From positions 8,560,635-8,624,634 of the forward strand of contig OY744551.1 in NCBI GenBank assembly GCA_963556195.1: a stretch of DNA of 64,000 nt, in the 5' to 3' direction. Positions 20,488 to 30,597 of the stretch are shown piece by piece; within the stretch, counting starts at the first letter, position 1, and the number at the start of each line of letters is the position of its first letter. The translations under genes were made by a program, and so were the position numbers. The notes beneath the pieces were generated by a model, which was not told the origin of the DNA, did no database searches, and saw nothing but the letters and a program-made list of their open reading frames with translations. The DNA is from Sepiola atlantica. Its lineage: Eukaryota > Mollusca > Cephalopoda > Sepiida > Sepiolidae.

Positions 20488-20700
20488 AGCTATGAAAATA
20501 TATTTATGGCAAGTAAACTACACAGAGGCTCCCGCGTTTCATCCGCGGGGGGGGGGGGAATCTTCACGCTAAAATATACATATATATATACACACATATA
20601 TACATATATATACGCATTTTAGCCTGAAGATTCCCCCCGGGGATGAAACGCGGGGGCCTCTGTGTAGCTTAATTGCCATAAATATATTTTCATAGCTTTC
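20484..20700. repeat. Near-perfect palindromic element (217 bp)
   Basis: Arms start AGTAAGCTATGAAAATATAT and end with its complement; both arms contain ACGCGGG/CCCGCGT and AGGCTCCCGCG-like blocks around a central ATATACA-rich spacer. A single arm of the same sequence is at 48248-48345. Flanked left by (TA)n 20441-20483. Confidence 0.85.
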
Positions 20701-20805
20701 TACCTAGCTCTACTTACGTATCGAGCACCGTTGAAGTAAATACTGAAAATTGATACATAAAAAATTACATATCTTTATATAATTTTATGCAGATACATGA
20801 AATAG

Positions 20806-20850
<45 letters not shown>

Positions 20851-20852
<2 letters not shown>

Positions 20853-21454
20853 TTATAATTATAATATAAAATGATTTGATTTGACTTGGGTTGCACATTT
20901 CGGGATTTTGGAACTTTGATTGGACTTTCGATATTATTTAATTTATTTATCATTTATTTAACATTGAATATTGACACATTTCGGGACTGGATAACTTTGT
21001 CGTCACCTTCAATTACACGTATTTGAACTGCTGTTTGTAACTTGGAGTAATTGTCTTTCGTGATTATGCTTCTCAATATGTATGACTTGGATGGACTATA
21101 TGGATTCAACAAAAAGTATGTTTTTGGGTTGATATGTTTTGATGTTATGTATTTTTGTGTATTTGTGTATATAATTTTATATATTTTCAAAGCGTAATTT
21201 TATTGCCTGTAGTAGTATAACTGCGGTATTGGTCCTCTGAAGAGAAGAATTACCTTTGAAAACTCATGAGCTAAGGACTTAAGGATACTTTGCTTGAACT
21301 TTGAATTCTAATAAAATTTGATTGACACCTTATTTTATTACTTCATTTTATATTATAATATTAATGCTCTATCCAGTATATTGAGCTTCAGTTTTTATCC
21401 AGATGTTTCACTAATTATAAGATATTAGTTGACGCTTATATCTTTTGTTGGATT

Positions 21455-21460
<6 letters not shown>
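20851..21460 (+). mobile_element. Family B ribozyme-bearing repeat, long copy
   Basis: Shares its whole length, inverted, with 29040-29400 and partly with 27420-27650 (AATTTTATTGCCTGTAGTAG-type block; GACTTGGATGGACT). (TA)n lies at both sides (20809-20850, 21461-21507). Contains the hammerhead at 21232-21278. No protein frame recognised. Confidence 0.65.
21232..21278 (+). ncRNA. Hammerhead ribozyme (family B), sense in plexin intron
   Basis: Stem I GTCCT/AGGAC; CTGAAGA (21237-21243); stem II AAG/CTT closed by a G.U; GAAA (21258-21261); stem III A-CTC/GAG-T with one A.C mismatch and loop AT; cleavage base A21273. Core intact. Confidence 0.78.
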
Positions 21461-21508
<48 letters not shown>

Positions 21509-21650
21509 ATGGCGGACCTTTGAGGGTCACACGTAGGTTCAAAGATTATCTTCTGAACGTTGATCTTCCATGTCAAAACACGTTGTGATATTTTCAGATT
21601 GAGAACTTTTTATGTACTTATTTCTGACGAATTATATTTTAATGAAATGT

Positions 21651-21690
21651 CAAAACAGATACTGTACTTTGCTCCTGACCAAAAGGTCTA
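21651..21690 (-). mobile_element. U2-head fragment (minus)
   Basis: Minus strand GACCTTTTGGTCAGGAGC followed by AAAGTACAGTATCTGTTTTG resembles the U2-derived head of the SINE at 11588. Confidence 0.5.
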
Positions 21691-21849
21691 AATGCAAGTT
21701 GATCAACATTTGTTTCTCTAAGGCTTTTCCCATATTTAGCTAGCATGGCTACCCGATGTTGCCCGGGGTTATGGACAACAAAATAAAAGAGGGGTTGTTT
21801 TTTTTCTTATATTTTAACTAGCATGGCTCGGCAATGGTTAGACGGATTT

Positions 21850-22150
21850 GTAACGTAAAGCCCAAAAATGCTTCCACCGTGCGGATAAGTGAGTTGCTGG
21901 GAAAACTTGGATCCAATCTTGAGGGAGAGAAGACTCCACTGGTATTGCCATGTGGATAGATACAGCAGTGCAATCAACTGTGCACTAAGCCTACAAGTTT
22001 CAGATAGGCGCAGAGTTGGTCAGCCAAAGTTGTCTTGGAGGGAGCTGACAGAGAGAGACCGCAGAGACTGAAGGCTCTAAAATGCTGACCTTCAGGATTG
22101 ACTAAAGTGGAGATCTGTGGTGAGGACTTCTATGTGTGCAGCTAGCCAGC
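21850..22150 (+). mobile_element. LINE C-terminal fragment
   Basis: Frame pieces RERRLHWYCHVDRYSSAIN, GQPKLSWRELTERDRRD and VRTSMCAASQL match the tail of an RTE-type reverse transcriptase. Disrupted by stops. Confidence 0.6.
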
Positions 22151-22204
22151 TGTCTTCAGGGGCAGATCCATTATTGTGGACATTGCCCCGAATCCTGCAT
22201 GATA

Positions 22205-22345
22205 ATCAAAAGACAGAAGAAGAAGATGAAAAAGAAGAAAGACAGGAAGAAGATGAAGAAAGACAGGAAGAAGATGAAGAAAGACAGGAAGAAGATGAAG
22301 AAGAAAGACAGGAAGAAGAAAGAAAGTGAAGAAGAAGAAATTAAA
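22205..22345. repeat. GAAGAAGATGAAGAAAGACAG tandem repeat
   Basis: Five or so purine-only units; gives Glu- and Lys-rich artificial frames. Confidence 0.85.
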
Positions 22346-22559
22346 ACATTAAACCATTATCTTAATAAGAATTAGTTATAGTTTTATAACAATTTGGTTC
22401 AATTAATAATTGAAACCGTAATAATTAAATTTAACTCACAAAATCCAATTTAAAAACATAATGATTGTGTAAAAATTAGATTTTAAAAAAAATAACGAAA
22501 CAAAAATGAAAGTAAAAAAGACTCCCGGGCAACGCCGGATAAGAACAGCTAGATTTTAA

Positions 22560-22965
22560 TAAACCTCGAATATGGTTTCCCCTTGCGACATGGACCTCTT
22601 TTCCCCTCTGACCTTTGACCTGATGGTCTACGTCCCGAGAATATCAACCAATATTTACACGGAAAGTTCCGGAAATTGTCCGTTGGAGCGGTTTAAAGAT
22701 GGACGTTACCTTGGACTTTTCCGGCCACGGAAACCATAGGGAAATTAAAAACAAGGAACAATCGTCTGTCTCTTATTTATAAGACAGGTGTCGACTTGGA
22801 GATTGGATTGTCCGAGTGATCAATTTCTTTTTAAACCAAACTGTTAGATGGAATGTTCCCGGCAAAGTATCCGAATAGAAATAACTGATAGTAACGCTCA
22901 TTATTCAGAACATATATTTATTACGATTTTTTGCAACGTTTCGTCCGATGCAACCTCCAATATAT
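22560..22965. other. Gene-free stretch
   Basis: No exon or element recognised except GCAACGTTTCGTCCGATGCA near 22936, a half-site of family D hammerhead-like elements. Confidence 0.35.
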
Positions 22966-23395
22966 ATACAGGGTGCCCCAAAACGTATATACACCCTTTA
23001 ACAAAAACATTTAAAATTAACTTTTAATATTAATTTAATAAAAATGTAAATGCTACTTGGGGTAATTTCAGAATGTTCATAAATTAACCCTAACCTTCAC
23101 CTGAACCCGGGTAGAGGTTCGAGTTAATTTATGAACATTCTAGAGGAAATATCGGCCATTTTTATACCAGCTGAATAAACACTACAGGGTGTCCCAAAAG
23201 ATGTATGCACCATTTGAATCGTTCTAACTCGTCGTTCGATTTACTGATTTTTAACTTGCAAACAGGATTGATAGAAAAGTAAGAATAAACATTTAGAAAT
23301 ACTGACAGCAAAATTAACAAAAAAAAAAAAATTAGCAACGGGTGCATACATGTTAATATAATATAATAGTAATGAAATTAGTTGTAAATGTGATA
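22966..23395. mobile_element. Two Tc1/mariner-type terminal fragments
   Basis: CAGGGTGCCCCAAAACG at about 22969 and CAGGGTGTCCCAAAAGATG at about 23185 are mariner-type TIR starts. Partner ends are not visible, so both are truncated. A-run at 23318. Confidence 0.5.
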
Positions 23396-23397
23396 AA

Positions 23398-23399
23398 AA

Positions 23400-23460
<61 letters not shown>

Positions 23461-23535
23461 GTTAATAATAATAATAATAATCGTAATAATAATAATAATC
23501 GTAATAATAATAATAATAATAAGAAGAAGAATAAT
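23398..23535. repeat. (AAT)n microsatellite
   Basis: Long AAT run with AATCGT interruptions; a second AAT/ATG-rich zone lies at 24426-24860 and repeats the phrase GTAATGAAATTAGTTGTAAA (23368, 24481, 24599). Likely the simple-repeat tail of the flanking LINE. Confidence 0.85.
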
Positions 23536-23539
23536 AATA

Positions 23540-24016
23540 ATACACAGGGAAATGTGCAAACAACTGAATTTCGAATATGCAAAAAAACGGTACAAACACA
23601 AACCAGAAACTGTACTAGAAAACGAAAAACACAAAATCATATGGGATATGAATGTACAAACAGACAAACCCATAACAGCAAGGAGACCGGATATGATAAT
23701 AATCAACAAGAAAGAAAAATCCTGCAAAATCGTGGACTTTGCCGTTACCGCAGACCACAGAGTGAAGATCAAAGAGACGGAAAAAAGAAGCAAATATACT
23801 GAACTTGCCAGAGAATTGAAAGGAATATGGAACATGAAGAAAGTCAGTATAACACCAATAATCATAGGAGCACTAGGAACAGTTCCCAAAAACATGGAGA
23901 AAAGACTAGGAGAAATAGGAATCAAAGGGATAACTGAGACCATACAAAGGACAGTAATGATCAAAACAGCTACAATCCTGAGAAATGTCCCCGAATGCGG
24001 AAACCAACCCACATAA
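23540..24016 (+). pseudogene. Non-LTR retrotransposon restriction-like endonuclease, 3' piece
   Basis: About 155 codons ending in a stop at 24014-24016. It contains RRPDMIIINKKEKSCKIVDF, the PD-(D/E)XK catalytic pattern (PD, then D about 16 residues on) of the C-terminal endonuclease of R2/R4/NeSL-type retrotransposons, then SITPIIIGALGTVPKNMEKR. Such enzymes nick the target site for target-primed reverse transcription. The reverse transcriptase part is missing: the frame starts directly after an (AAT)n run. Intact frame suggests a young 5'-truncated copy. Confidence 0.75.
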
Positions 24017-24425
24017 GCAACGAATGGAGAACAAACACATGGAAGCACAAAACAACAGAACCGGGGAAAATACAACCGCACGAGAGAGGCGCAAGCATAG
24101 GCTGACGCCACAAAAATTATGGACAGAGGGTCAAGGAGGGAAAGCGCAAACCAGACCTCCACTGGAAGAGCGCGGACAGCTCTGGAACCTTGGGAAGGCT
24201 TGTTGCCACTCGGGCCCCAGAGGGGACCGATGGCCCTTATCAGCGGGAAATCGTTGGTAGGTGGCTGTTGCGATTACCGCAAGGTCATCAGCGGTGATGA
24301 ACGAAAAGAGGTGGAGCATACTGGAGGTCTGAGGAGACTTGTTGTCACTCGGACTCCAGGGAATACCACAGGTTGTCGGCAGTGGGCGACCACTGACGAT
24401 GACCAGTGTGATAACTCCTAGTGAG
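24017..24425 (+). mobile_element. 3' UTR of the restriction-like-endonuclease LINE
   Basis: GC-richer than its surroundings, continuing from the stop codon to the next AAT-type simple repeat at 24426. Contains two tandem related blocks (CTTGTTGCCACTCGGGCCCC and CTTGTTGTCACTCGGACTCC). Confidence 0.55.
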
Positions 24426-24434
24426 TAAGTAATA

Positions 24435-24465
<31 letters not shown>

Positions 24466-24860
24466 CTTGAAAATATAACAGTAATGAAATTAGTTGTAAA
24501 TATGATGAAAAGAATGATAATAATAATAATAATAATAATGATAGTAGTAATAGTAATAATAATAGTAATAATAATGATAATAACTTGAAAATATAATAGT
24601 AATGAAATTAGTTGTAAATATGATAATAATAATAATGATAATAATAATTAATAATAAAATAATGATGGTTATGATGATAATGATAACAATAATAATAATA
24701 TTTATACTCATAGTAGTTAGGATAATAATAATAATATTAATAATGATAATAATAATTCACAATTTGTAATAATGTTAATGGTAATAATATTAATAGCTAT
24801 AGTAGTAGTAATGATAATAGTAATGATAATTAATAATAATGATAATAATTCGTAATTGGT
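24426..24860. repeat. AAT/ATGATA-rich simple sequence
   Basis: Degenerate trinucleotide repeats with three copies of an AACTTGAAAATATAA phrase. No coding content. Confidence 0.85.
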
Positions 24861-25165
24861 AATATGTTAATGCTAATAATATTGATAATTTTGGTGGTCA
24901 CAATGATAATGTATTCTAATTATAATTATTGAGGACTGGATATAATAATAATCATACCGAGCATGTTATAATATATGAAATATAAATGAATAACTATGTT
25001 GTCTCGTTCTTTCATGTGGATGAATAATTCCTACTAGTTTTTCAATGTTTTAGGGGTAAATTGATTTTAGGGGATTTAGTAGATGCTACAGAATGATGGG
25101 TTTAGTTAGGGTTAAAAGATGTAGTTTTTTGGTTTTTAATCTTTGTTCAGATGGTTATATGTAAA

Positions 25166-25358
25166 TGAGATAGTTAGATTTAGTTATAGAGGTAAACTTC
25201 TAAACAAAAAACAAGAAATCTCAATTAACTGTTGACATAATAGATAACACCTTTTTAGTAATTTACTAAAAAGGTGTGATCTATTATGTCAACAGTTAAT
25301 TGAGGTTTCTTGTTTTTTGTTTAGAAGTTTACCTCTATAACTAAATCTAACTATCTCA
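25166..25358. repeat. 193-bp almost perfect palindrome, one-base centre
   Basis: Two 96-bp arms with two mismatches meet at a central T (TTAGTAA-T-TTACTAA). Left arm starts TGAGATAGTTAGATTTAG. A transcript would form one very long hairpin. Could be a miniature foldback transposon or a long hairpin RNA locus; no copy seen elsewhere in the window. Confidence 0.9.
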
Positions 25359-26059
25359 GGTTTTTCAGTTAGGAATAAGTAACAGGGTGAGTTCAAGGAA
25401 CTATAGGTACTGTTTTTTTTCTAATAGTGTTCCAAATAGAGAGTGAAGTTCTTTTTTCTTTTTTTTTTGGTATTCAGAATTATTGAATGAGCATTTATGG
25501 GCGGTATATCTTTCTTTGAAATTGTTACCAGCCATGCGTATATAGTTTTTTTTTTATCTGGGTTGGGTTTTCTTTGGTTGAAATTGTGGCCTGATATATT
25601 ATTTGGGTTGTTAGGCAATTTTGTTGTAGGGGACATTCTGTTTTGTTTATGCAATTGCAAGCCATATTTTTTGTTTTTCTTTCAGTATTTTTGTTGCCAT
25701 TTGAAATGTTATGTTATTTAATCATTTTTTTCTAAGTTCTCACCACAATTGTAGCCTAATTTAAGGGTGTTTTTATTAAATATTTGATGTAGTATGTTAT
25801 TAGGAGAGAAATGTAAGTTAATTCAAGGAATATTTTACCATGTTTAGTTTTAACCATGTGATTAAATGGGGGTGTGAACCAAATAATTTCCTTATTCTAT
25901 TTTTATGTTTATTTTTGGGTGTTGTAGGTTTGATATATTTTATTTGGGTGCTTTTCTATCTGCTCTCTTTTAGTGCTATATTGTAAAAGGGCTGATGTGT
26001 GTTAAAGATCGCTTCATTAAAAAGCTATGGGACTTGTCATCTTTGTAAGACTAGTAAAT
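25359..26059. other. Gene-free T-rich stretch
   Basis: No exon seen. The phrase AAAAAGCTATGGGACTTGTC near 26020 recurs, altered, near 26818, so both belong to a dispersed repeat (probably a LINE 3' UTR). Confidence 0.4.
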
Positions 26060-26480
26060 GATGAGGTTTCCTGATTTTTCTTAGAAATTATTTTTCAATT
26101 CTATTGACCGTAGTCTTGAAAATACCAAGACCATCAGTAGGAGGAAAACAGTCAGCAGGAAAGAGATCAACAAGCATGCAGTTTTTGGAATTAAGCTACT
26201 GGAATAGAATATTGTGTTTTATAACAAGATACCAAAACAGTGAATTGATGAAGACCACTAGACCAACGAACCAGACGAGCTGGAACAAAGGAAGCAGCGA
26301 ATAAATAAGACAATTCTGAAAAAACATTTGACATAATAGTACTTATAGAAGAGACTGTGACTAGCAACATCACGTCTGTAAGAGAGAGCAGAGAAGAAGA
26401 AAGGTGGGGCCAATTAAATTACAGATACAGTTCTGAATCTTACCAAGAAGGCTCAAATGGGACAGAGATTCACCAGCCCC
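26060..26480 (-). mobile_element. CR1/L2-like LINE 3' fragment (minus)
   Basis: Minus strand resembles 59038-59525: TACGGACGTGATGTTGCTAG-type sequence and Leu/Ser-rich frames in the region of SHRRDVASLSLFYK, with frameshifts. Dead fragment. Confidence 0.6.
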
Positions 26481-27377
26481 AAAAGGACAACAATACTCAA
26501 AATGATATTGTTGGATGTTTCGGAATGAATTGATAAAACTTTGACTGTGAAGAAAGGGTAGAAGAGTGTATTCTCTCGTTTCTCGGTATAATTCAGGGGA
26601 GATAATTTCGATCTGATAATTATTACATTACAGTTTTGTTAGTAAGAAAGAAGGATAGACAGATCGATTATAGATTTTTCTTTTAGTTTTAAAAGTTTTT
26701 AACAAATAATTTTAAAATAATGATATTGTTGAATGTTTTGGAATGAACTGATGACATTTTTTGAATGTGTTTCATAAAATTGGAATTTATCGACAACAGG
26801 CAAAAATAAAAGTTGACAAAAAGCTGTGGGACTCGTCAGTCATCGTTATAAGATTAGTAAATGATGAGGTTTTAATGAATTTTTTTTCTTTTGTTTTATG
26901 AAAGAAAGAAGAGGAAGGAAGGGGGAGATGTGGGAAGGGGAAGGGCAAGATGTGCGTCTTGAAACAAAAACGAAGATGCGGCGTCTGAATAATTCTCAGA
27001 CTCTCCTTCCATTGTTCCTGGCAGAGATCGGATTCTTGTTTTCTTCGCATTCAATTACATTTAATTTCCAATCAGACCCGTCTGATCAGCGTTAGTTGAC
27101 GCATCTTCAAATTTATCAAAAATAATCATCTTTCATAACCTTTATTATTTGTTACACACTAATATTTGATGATGATGATGATGATTTTACTTACGGCATA
27201 TCAACCGTCGTTGGGTCATTTTATGCCAAAATCAAAAACAAAGTAAAGAGTTGTCTCCCTTACAACAAAAATCTTATTTATTTTTCTATACAAGTTTGAA
27301 AAAATGAACGAACAAATCAAAATTATAAACTAAAGTTATTTTAGATTTTAATTTTCATTTGTTTGTAATTTATTTTA

Positions 27378-27380
<3 letters not shown>
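26481..27380. other. Gene-free stretch
   Basis: Two similar phrases ATGATATTGTTGAATGTTT-type (26500, 26720). At 27160-27235 a (GAT)n run is followed by ACGGCATATCAACC...GGGTCATTTTATGCC, a relative of the hairpin end at 8435-8470. Confidence 0.4.
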
Positions 27381-27416
<36 letters not shown>

Positions 27417-27419
27417 GTG

Positions 27420-27650
27420 TGTATTCAGGCAGTATATTTTCATTTCGGCAAACATTATTAAATAACACGGAGTGGTTTTGTTTGATGCGACTTTTTTTTA
27501 TCATAACCGCAGTGATATTACTACAGGTAATAAAATTACACTTTGAAAATATATAAAAATATATAACATCAAATATATAAACCCAAAAACATACTTTTTT
27601 TGTTAAATCTATACAATCCATCTAAGTCATACAAATTAAAAAACATAATC
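27420..27650. repeat. Family B repeat, ribozyme part missing
   Basis: Matches 29155-29330 (ACAGGTAATAAAATTA, AACATACTTTTTTTGTTAAA) but starts downstream of the hammerhead. (TA)n at 27381-27413. Confidence 0.6.
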
Positions 27651-27659
27651 AGGAAAGAT

Positions 27660-28060
27660 ATCCAGAAGGTTGACTGAAGATTAATCCAGGTGATGAGTGA
27701 CAGTCCAGATACGAGAAATTGAAAGAATTGAAAAAGTTGTCCAGTCGTGAGATGCGTCAGCAATCGATGAAGTGAAAAGTATCCAATGTTTATGTTAATT
27801 ATTACAACGATAAATAAATCAAATCAAATATTAAATAAAATAAAATAACAATACATTTGTTTAATTATTTTCTTTTCTTAGTTTTATGTAGTAAATAAGA
27901 ATAATCCAGGTTATAAATAGCAGTCCAAATACGAGAAATTGAAGAAGCTGACAAAGTTATCCAGTCGTGAGATGCATCAGCAATCGATGAAGTGAAAAGT
28001 ATCCAATGTTTATGTTAATTATTACAACGATAAATAAATCAAATCAAATAATATAAAAAG
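27660..28060. repeat. Direct duplication of about 150 bp
   Basis: 27705-27833 and 27930-28051 share CAGTCGTGAGATGC, CAGCAATCGATGAAGTGAAA and GTATCCAATGTTTATGTTAA. Confidence 0.85.
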
Positions 28061-28499
28061 TTCAATAAACTCACTCAAAATTCCAAAAATTTGGATACTT
28101 TTCACTTCATCGATATAATCTTTTACGGCTGAATTTTGTGACTTAATCTGTTTGTTTTGTTTTTATTTCAAATAATACAACAAAGAAATATCTCAAATAT
28201 GTTTGTCTGACAGGCCAAGATTGTTCGAATGTCGATGGGAATCAGAATTTGCTCGAAACCACGGGTCTAGATTGGCCGAATAGAAAATCCAGCCCTAAAA
28301 CTTGTAAATTACCGAACATTAGTATTTTTTTTCTTTCAAGTTTTATTAATTTTTTGGCGACCTGTGCCATACAAACGATCAAATAAATATGATCGAGCGA
28401 TTATCACGAAGTTAGACGACGCTGAACGCGATTAGTACTAGACGGTTGACCATTTGAGAGGACTGATCTATAAGTTTAAAAATAAACGGCGTCAGCATA

Positions 28500-28774
28500 A
28501 AATGACCCAACGGTCCGACTTAACGTAAAAGAAAAAAAGAAACATAAAATGAGAAAGGAAAAAAGAAAGAGGGAGAGAGGGAGAAGGAGAGAGAGAAAAG
28601 TAAATGAGAGGGAGAGAGAGTGGAGGAGAAAATATATAAATAACATTTATTTAACATTATTATATATATAAGAGGGAGGGTGGAGAAGAGGGAAGAAAAA
28701 AGAGAGGGAGAAGGAGAGAGAGAGAAGAATAAATGAGAGGGAGAGAAAATATATAGATAACATTTATTTAACAT

Positions 28775-28812
<38 letters not shown>

Positions 28813-28985
28813 AAGGGTGGGGGAGAGGGGAGGAAGAGAAGAGAGGAGAGTCAGAAGCAAAGGTTGACTTCTCAGCTTAAATGCTATTTAGGTCTGACTT
28901 AACATAAATAAACAAAAATAATAAGAGAAAATAAACAAAAAGAAAAAGAGAGGGTGAGTGGGGGAGAAGATAACATTTATTTAAC

Positions 28986-28987
<2 letters not shown>
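28500..28987. repeat. Purine-rich tandem blocks
   Basis: Three related GAGAGGGAGAGA-rich blocks each followed by AACATTTATTTAACAT and a TA run (28640, 28757, 28972). Confidence 0.8.
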
Positions 28988-29024
<37 letters not shown>

Positions 29025-29039
29025 CACTAGATAAAGTGA

Positions 29040-29400
29040 AAGAATAAAATAAGGTGCAAATCAAATTTTGTTACAATTCAAAGTTCAAGCAAAGTACTTT
29101 AAAGTCCTTAACTCATGAGTTTTCAAAGAAAATCTTCTCCTCAGAGGACTATTTCCGCAATGACATTACTGCAGGTAATAAAATTAAACTTTGAAAATAT
29201 ATATAAAAATATATATAAAATACATAAAATTATATAAGACATCAAATATATTTTTTTGCCAAAAAATATACTTTTTTGTTAAACTTATATACAGTTCATC
29301 CAAGTCATAAAGTTTAAAACAGCTTCAACAAAGATGTCAAAGAGGTTGATTAACTAATTAAAGATATTAGTTGCCTCTTATATCTTTTGTTGTATTAACC
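29040..29400 (-). mobile_element. Family B ribozyme-bearing repeat, inverted copy
   Basis: Reverse complement of 21050-21340, flanked by (TA)n at 28988-29023 and 29402-29446. Contains the best-folding family B hammerhead. Confidence 0.7.
29104..29149 (-). ncRNA. Hammerhead ribozyme (family B), best conserved
   Basis: Minus strand: stem I GTCCT/AGGAC, CTGAGGA (29138-29144), stem II AAGA/TCTT closed by G.U, GAAA, stem III AACTC/GAGTT perfectly paired with loop AT, cleavage base A. Only 46 nt and free of mismatches in stems I and III. Confidence 0.85.
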
Positions 29401-29401
29401 T

Positions 29402-29446
<45 letters not shown>

Positions 29447-29449
<3 letters not shown>

Positions 29450-29839
29450 CATGATAAATGCCAGTATACTGAAATCATGTGCCCTTAATAGGGTTAAGAT
29501 GAAAATTCATATACACTAAATATACAAAAGCAAGGAAATTCCCAAATATTTACACTTTTATTGTCATTAAGGGTATGCAAGCACAACAGGGCTATGTATT
29601 TTACTGGTAGAAATTTTTCTTCAGCGCACCTCACACACTTCATCCACTCATGCATAGAGATTTATACTGTAGTGATGTGATAATGAAATGGCTTGGTTGA
29701 TATGTAGTCATACCCTTAATGACAATAAAAGTGTAAAAATTTGGGAATTTCCTTGCTTTTGTATATTTAGTGTATATGAATTTTCATCTTAACCCTATTA
29801 AGGGCACATGATTTCAGTATACTGGCATTTTTCATGGAA
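29447..29839. mobile_element. Foldback MITE with 131-bp arms
   Basis: Left arm 29447-29577 and right arm 29709-29839 are near-perfect inverted repeats (TTCCATGATAAATGCCAGTA and its complement). The centre has no frame. Bounded left by (TA)n. Confidence 0.88.
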
Positions 29840-30269
29840 TGTCACTACTTTTGTAAAGGCTATGCCTCAAGACAACGGTAATTTTGAAGGTTTTTTGGAA
29901 TTTTCTTGAAAACTAAGGTATATGGTAAACTGAAATTAAAATGCCCTCAATTAGACCCTAGAACCTCTATCTCTGCCAACAATCAGCTGAATCCATCAAC
30001 TAGTTGATGAGATACAGGGTGGCACACACGTACGTACGTACACACGGATAACACAAAATCACTCCTGACCTTTCTGGATCTCTGGGTTGCCTTGACTAAT
30101 GATGCTGAAATTCTACACACTTATAGAACCTATCAAATGAAAATTTTGTGCAAAGTTTTAACTAATTTGGTTTATTGGTTTTTGAGTTATGACTGATCAA
30201 AGAAATGAGATTTCTAGCATAGGTCGTTTTTGAAGTCTATTAAGGGATAGAGAGCTCTCGCGCCTCCCT

Positions 30270-30270
<1 letters not shown>
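29840..30270. other. Gene-free stretch
   Basis: Includes CACGTACGTACGTACAC at 30027-30043, next to GATACAGGGTGGC (30010), another mariner-type end. (TA)n at 30271-30328 follows. Confidence 0.4.
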
Positions 30271-30331
<61 letters not shown>

Positions 30332-30597
30332 GGGAGAGAGATGGAGAGGACAGAAGCAAAGGTTTTTTTTTTATTTAGACAAAAATTGTTACATTTGCTC
30401 ACAAGGTATCAAAAGTCCAATCTTTGCCTTAGGCATAGAACCCGATTCATTGCGAGGGGGTAGATTTTTTGCGTCGCATAAGTTAATCAGAGGTAACAGG
30501 TTAGCAGCGCTGCTGAACCTGGATATTTGTTTAGACAAAAATGTTCACATTCAATCACAAGGTATCAAAAGTCCAATCAATAAATTGTTACATTCGA

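Larger units (their letters stand above)
21735..22560. mobile_element. Element bounded by inverted CTAG...CCCGGGCAACG termini
   Basis: Left end CTAGCATGGCTACCCGATGT then TGCCCGGGG; right end CCCGGGCAACGCCGG ... CAGCTAG. It encloses a LINE-tail fragment (21850-22150) and a purine tandem repeat (22205-22345). The same termini bound 35237-36306. Confidence 0.55.
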
